In this document: one piece after another, positions 61,212 to 64,000 of the stretch
Layout of the letters: each line of letters begins with the position of its first letter
How positions within the stretch are numbered: position 1 is the stretch's first letter
Assembly (NCBI RefSeq): GCF_900100945.1
Contig: NZ_FNCG01000003.1
Location: 582,715 to 646,714 of the forward strand
Direction of reading: 5' to 3'
Length of the DNA stretch: 64,000 nucleotides
Origin: Mucilaginibacter gossypii
GTDB taxonomy: Bacteria; Bacteroidota; Bacteroidia; Sphingobacteriales; Sphingobacteriaceae
Made by a program: the position numbers and the translations under genes
Notes under the pieces: generated by a model
The model's input: the letters and a program-made list of their open reading frames with translations, nothing else
Databases searched by the model: none
Told to the model about the DNA's origin: nothing

Positions 61212-62261
61212 TTACTTGATGATTTTAATAATGGACTGTTCGTTAAGGTAGGCGCTGTTTGAAACCACGATCTGACTTATGCCTTCCAGTTTATCCTTCA
61301 GGTATACATTGTCGTTATCAAACTTCAGGATGCTAACCGGTACCCGTTTTACCCTGTTGGTGCCGATGGTGGTAAACACGAAGCCTTTATCGCCGTCGGC
61401 TTCTACCAATGAACTGTAGGGGATCACCATCACACTTTCATCCTGGTGGGTATCTATTTCAGCTTTGCCGAACATGCCGACAGCAGGCTTTATACCATTT
61501 AATGTCAGCTTCAATTCTACCTGGAACGAGCCAAGTTCGCGATCCGCAGCCTGCGACTTGCGAAACACCACGGCGTCAAATTGCCGGCCTGCGTATCCAT
61601 CCAGCGTTACTTTGGCTGTTTGTCCGGGTTTGATGATGGCCCATTCACGGTCGGTCACCCCAACCTTTAATGAATAACTGTTGTGCTGTTCGGTAGAATT
61701 GATGAGCAGCACCGGCATTCCTTCGCCGATCACTTCGCCATCGTTGGCTGTCTTCTTGCTCACAAAACCATCGGATGCTGCGTATATTTTGGAATAGCGG
61801 TCATTAAAGGCTACCGCTTCCCGGGCTTTTTGCGCAACGTCAAGTGCAGTTTTAGTGTTCTGCAATTGCTCCAGGGTATAAACACTGTCTTTATAAAGAT
61901 TAACGGCACGACTATAGTCACGTTGTGCCTTTTCCACACCAAGACTGGATTGGGCCAGCCCGGCCGATATTTCGGTTGAATTGAGCGTAGCCAGCAATTG
62001 GCCCTTTTTAAAGAACTGGCCTTCCTGCACGAAGATTCTGTTGATCACGCCGCCTATTTTAAAAGCATATTTGGCTTCATCTTCGGTACTTACCAGCCCG
62101 GTAGCGCTGATGTGATCAGGAACCCCTAATACGGAAACCGAAGCTGTTTTAACCGGGATGATATCCGGTTCGCCCAATGCATTTTGTTCCTGGTGTTTTT
62201 GTTTGCAGGAGGCAAGCACAGCGGCAATTATTAAAATGCTGAATAATTGATTTTTTTTCAT
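61212..62261 (-). CDS. RND efflux periplasmic adaptor (membrane fusion protein), lipoprotein
   Basis: A 349-residue HlyD/AcrA-type adaptor with a lipoprotein signal (LASC, Cys19). The lipoyl-like halves (GGVINRIFVQEGQFFKKGQLLATLN... and AASDGFVSKKTANDGEVIGEGMPVL) flank a helical hairpin. A beta-barrel and a membrane-proximal domain end at IVVSNSAYLNEQSIIKII. It bridges pump and outer-membrane channel. It lies 11 bases before the pump gene and 12 bases after the TolC gene, in one operon. Confidence 0.93.
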   Translation of the reverse strand: MKKNQLFSILIIAAVLASCKQKHQEQNALGEPDIIPVKTASVSVLGVPDHISATGLVSTEDEAKYAFKIGGVINRIFVQEGQFFKKGQLLATLNSTEISAGLAQSSLGVEKAQRDYSRAVNLYKDSVYTLEQLQNTKTALDVAQKAREAVAFNDRYSKIYAASDGFVSKKTANDGEVIGEGMPVLLINSTEQHNSYSLKVGVTDREWAIIKPGQTAKVTLDGYAGRQFDAVVFRKSQAADRELGSFQVELKLTLNGIKPAVGMFGKAEIDTHQDESVMVIPYSSLVEADGDKGFVFTTIGTNRVKRVPVSILKFDNDNVYLKDKLEGISQIVVSNSAYLNEQSIIKIIK

Positions 62262-62273
62262 CGTTGTATGTTT

Positions 62274-63638
62274 TTATTGTTGAATGGTAAAACTGCCATT
62301 GGCACGTTCGATGGCCGTATAGGCTATCCAGGTGTCGTAAAGGGCGATGTTGGCGTTAAGCTGCGCATCTATCCACTGGTTTTGGGCATCCAGCAGTTCA
62401 ATGTAAATGGCCATTCCCTGTTTGTATAGCTTGACCATATCATTGTAATAGGTTTGGCTGGTTTTCAACTGGGATTGTGCGGCCTCGTATTGCGCAATGG
62501 CGCTTTGCATGGTGGTCTGGCGTACTTTTAACTCGGTAAGGAGTTGCTGCTGTACATAATCGGTTTGTGATGCTAAGGCCTGGCCATCGGCAATGGTTTG
62601 TTTTACCCGGTAACTGTTTTTCCCGGAGGAGAACAGGTTCCATTCGAGAGAAACGCCGAATAAATAATACCGGCTTTGGCTGTTGAACTTCCAGTCAAAA
62701 GCCTGCGAGCCCAGGTCGATAAAGGTGCCTGATTTGGGGATAATATATGATTTGGCTAGCCCGGTCAGATTGCCGTTAATATCCTTAGCTATCCGGAGCT
62801 TGGCTAATTCTTCCCTGCCGCTAATATTATTCCCTAACAATTGCTCCCTGGCGGGTAGCGTGGTAATATCATCTAAAAGGATGCTATCCGTAAGCGGGCG
62901 ATTAATCAGGAAGTTAAAATAATAGCGGGCTGATTCCGCGGTTTTCTTTGCCCCGGTGAGCGCTGCGTTGATCCTGGATACCTCGTTCTGGCTTCTGAGT
63001 ACAACCGTCCGGTTTACCTTGCTGTTATCAAACAGCTTGGTGTTGATCCGTTGGCCTTCTTCAACCAGGCGGAGCGACGATTCATAGATCCCGGTAGCAT
63101 AAACAGCTTTTGAGTAATTGTAATAGGCCGTTTTGATCTCTTTCACCAGTTCGCGTTTATAAAGCTGTACTTCGGTTTTTTGCAGATCTACCTGCTGCGC
63201 CTTGATACGTTTATTATAAATCAACTCCGCATTCAAAATAGGGAGGGTTGTACGGAACTTGGCATCGTAAAAATTATCCGGGTTGAGCAATATGTGCTGG
63301 TTTTGTAACTGCGGAAAGGCGTTGCTGTTTGTCAGTTTGTTCAGCGTGGAATAAACCCCGTTAAACAGGTCGCCTGTCGGAAAGTCTATGGTACGCCCGC
63401 CATCAGCTTTGGTATAGGTGGTCGAAAAGGTAACATCCGGCCCGAACATGCTTTTGGCTTCCTTGAGGGCATATACATTTTTTTCGAGCACAAAGTTTTG
63501 TTGCCTGATGCTCTGGTTGGATGCCAATCCGTCCCGGATATAGTCATCCAGCCGACTTTGGGCTTTTACTGGCGGGGCTGCCAATAAGGCTGCCGCTACC
63601 AGTACAAAGCCGTATTTTCTTTTGTTGTTAGTTTTCAT
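62274..63638 (-). CDS. TolC family outer membrane efflux protein
   Basis: A 454-residue protein with a signal peptide (about 1-26, ending VKAQ). Two tandem repeats of long coiled-coil helices with short beta strands follow (ELVKEIKTAYYNYSKAVYATGIYESSLRLVEEGQRIN; QQLLTELKVRQTTMQSAIAQYEAAQSQLKTSQTYYNDMVKLYKQGMAIYIELLDAQNQWIDAQLN). It forms the outer-membrane tunnel of the RND pump. It is the first gene of the efflux operon, 53 bases after the TetR-type gene. Confidence 0.93.
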   Translation of the reverse strand: MKTNNKRKYGFVLVAAALLAAPPVKAQSRLDDYIRDGLASNQSIRQQNFVLEKNVYALKEAKSMFGPDVTFSTTYTKADGGRTIDFPTGDLFNGVYSTLNKLTNSNAFPQLQNQHILLNPDNFYDAKFRTTLPILNAELIYNKRIKAQQVDLQKTEVQLYKRELVKEIKTAYYNYSKAVYATGIYESSLRLVEEGQRINTKLFDNSKVNRTVVLRSQNEVSRINAALTGAKKTAESARYYFNFLINRPLTDSILLDDITTLPAREQLLGNNISGREELAKLRIAKDINGNLTGLAKSYIIPKSGTFIDLGSQAFDWKFNSQSRYYLFGVSLEWNLFSSGKNSYRVKQTIADGQALASQTDYVQQQLLTELKVRQTTMQSAIAQYEAAQSQLKTSQTYYNDMVKLYKQGMAIYIELLDAQNQWIDAQLNANIALYDTWIAYTAIERANGSFTIQQ

Positions 63639-63691
63639 TTTTATACATCGTTTTAAATTTAAACAGTGTTCAATACATAGTCAAAAAAAAG

Positions 63692-64000
63692 CTAGCTTTT
63701 TTCAAGCAGTGCAACAAAGCACTCGTAGCCGTTATGCATCAGTTCTTCATTCGTCTTGTTTACAAAGCTTGTGGTACGGTCTTTACAAAACAGTGCGCAA
63801 ATGCCATGCATTGCCGAAAGGATCATAAAGGTGAGATCTTCGGTATCCATATCTTTAAACCTCCCTTGCTGCTGGCAAGCTTTAACCACAGAAGCCAGGC
63901 GATCAATCGCTTCCTGCGCTATCTTAAAACCACCATCTTCCGGCATTTTTGTCGGTTCTTCAACAATAAACATCAGGTTATAATAATCCTTGTTTTCCTG
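63692..64000 (-). CDS. TetR/AcrR family regulator, C-terminal part
   Basis: Only the C-terminal 102 residues are in the window, so the DNA-binding helix-turn-helix lies beyond the right edge. The visible part (QENKDYYNLMFIVEEPTK..., AQEAIDRLASVVKACQQQGRFKDMDTEDLTFMILSAMHGICALFCKDR) matches the helical ligand-binding domain of the TetR_C_33/WHG type. It precedes the tolC-adaptor-pump operon on the same strand and is probably its repressor. Confidence 0.8.
   Translation of the reverse strand, partial: QENKDYYNLMFIVEEPTKMPEDGGFKIAQEAIDRLASVVKACQQQGRFKDMDTEDLTFMILSAMHGICALFCKDRTTSFVNKTNEELMHNGYECFVALLEKS

Overview
The window reads as chromosomal DNA of a Bacteroidota bacterium, most likely of the family Sphingobacteriaceae (a Mucilaginibacter- or Pedobacter-like soil organism). 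This rests on the gene families present (a BatA-like aerotolerance protein, double DUF1080, WbqC, a hexuronate operon of the exuT/uxaC type, RND efflux with a lipoprotein adaptor), on lipoproteins with an LxxC lipobox, on weak Shine-Dalgarno sequences, and on short dispersed repeats of kinds familiar from Bacteroidota genomes. The genus is an inference. No rRNA, tRNA, CRISPR array, prophage or insertion sequence was seen.

Layout. 1-3785 (minus): an acidic hypothetical protein (cut by the window edge), a dihydroorotase-like protein that has lost its metal ligands, and a BatA-like membrane protein, probably one operon. 3861-11186 (plus): a CDP-alcohol phosphatidyltransferase, an aldo/keto reductase, a dipeptidase, thioredoxin reductase, a GH20 hexosaminidase and a lipoprotein resembling PliI-type lysozyme inhibitors. 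11308-23497, mostly minus: an acyl-CoA carboxylase beta subunit, a LOG-family hydrolase, IMP dehydrogenase, an active/inactive pair of M16 peptidases, a large lipoprotein and phosphoglycerate mutase. 23602-36956, mixed strands: acetate transporter, SRPBCC protein, HAD phosphatase, orphan receiver, serine hydrolase, thioesterase, XerD-type recombinase, AroQ, an MscS channel, a glycosyltransferase/acyltransferase pair, WbqC and CorA.

37009-47475 is a sugar-acid and pentose catabolism block. uxaC-kdgK-eda-exuT (minus) takes up hexuronates and carries out the first and last steps of their breakdown. Next to it, xylB-xylA-sodium symporter (minus) handles xylose, and a divergent LacI-family regulator faces a perfect 12-bp palindrome that overlaps the predicted xylB promoter. 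Together they suit an organism living on glucuronoxylan. 47760-50092 encodes a short-Q-loop cytochrome bd oxidase. 50210-54173 holds a GntR regulator, a double DUF1080 protein and a Gfo/Idh/MocA oxidoreductase, a combination that suggests 3-keto-glycoside chemistry. 54459-56474 holds a peptidoglycan-binding amidase without a signal peptide and a second aldo/keto reductase.

56475-57117 has no convincing gene. It is followed by a visibly AT-richer CxxC flavoprotein gene (57118-58038) and a complete RND efflux operon (TolC, adaptor, pump; 58135-63638) preceded by a TetR-type regulator that runs off the end.

The most unusual observations are the metal-ligand-less dihydroorotase homologue, dispersed repeats that abut or enter the 3' ends of several genes, a 12-bp inverted repeat directly in front of the carboxylase start codon, the hexosaminidase/PliI-like pair, the signal-less amidase, and the compositionally foreign flavoprotein beside the efflux operon. 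No clearly new multi-gene system could be established from sequence alone. Coordinates of starts were moved from the longest open frame to the most plausible start codon where stated.
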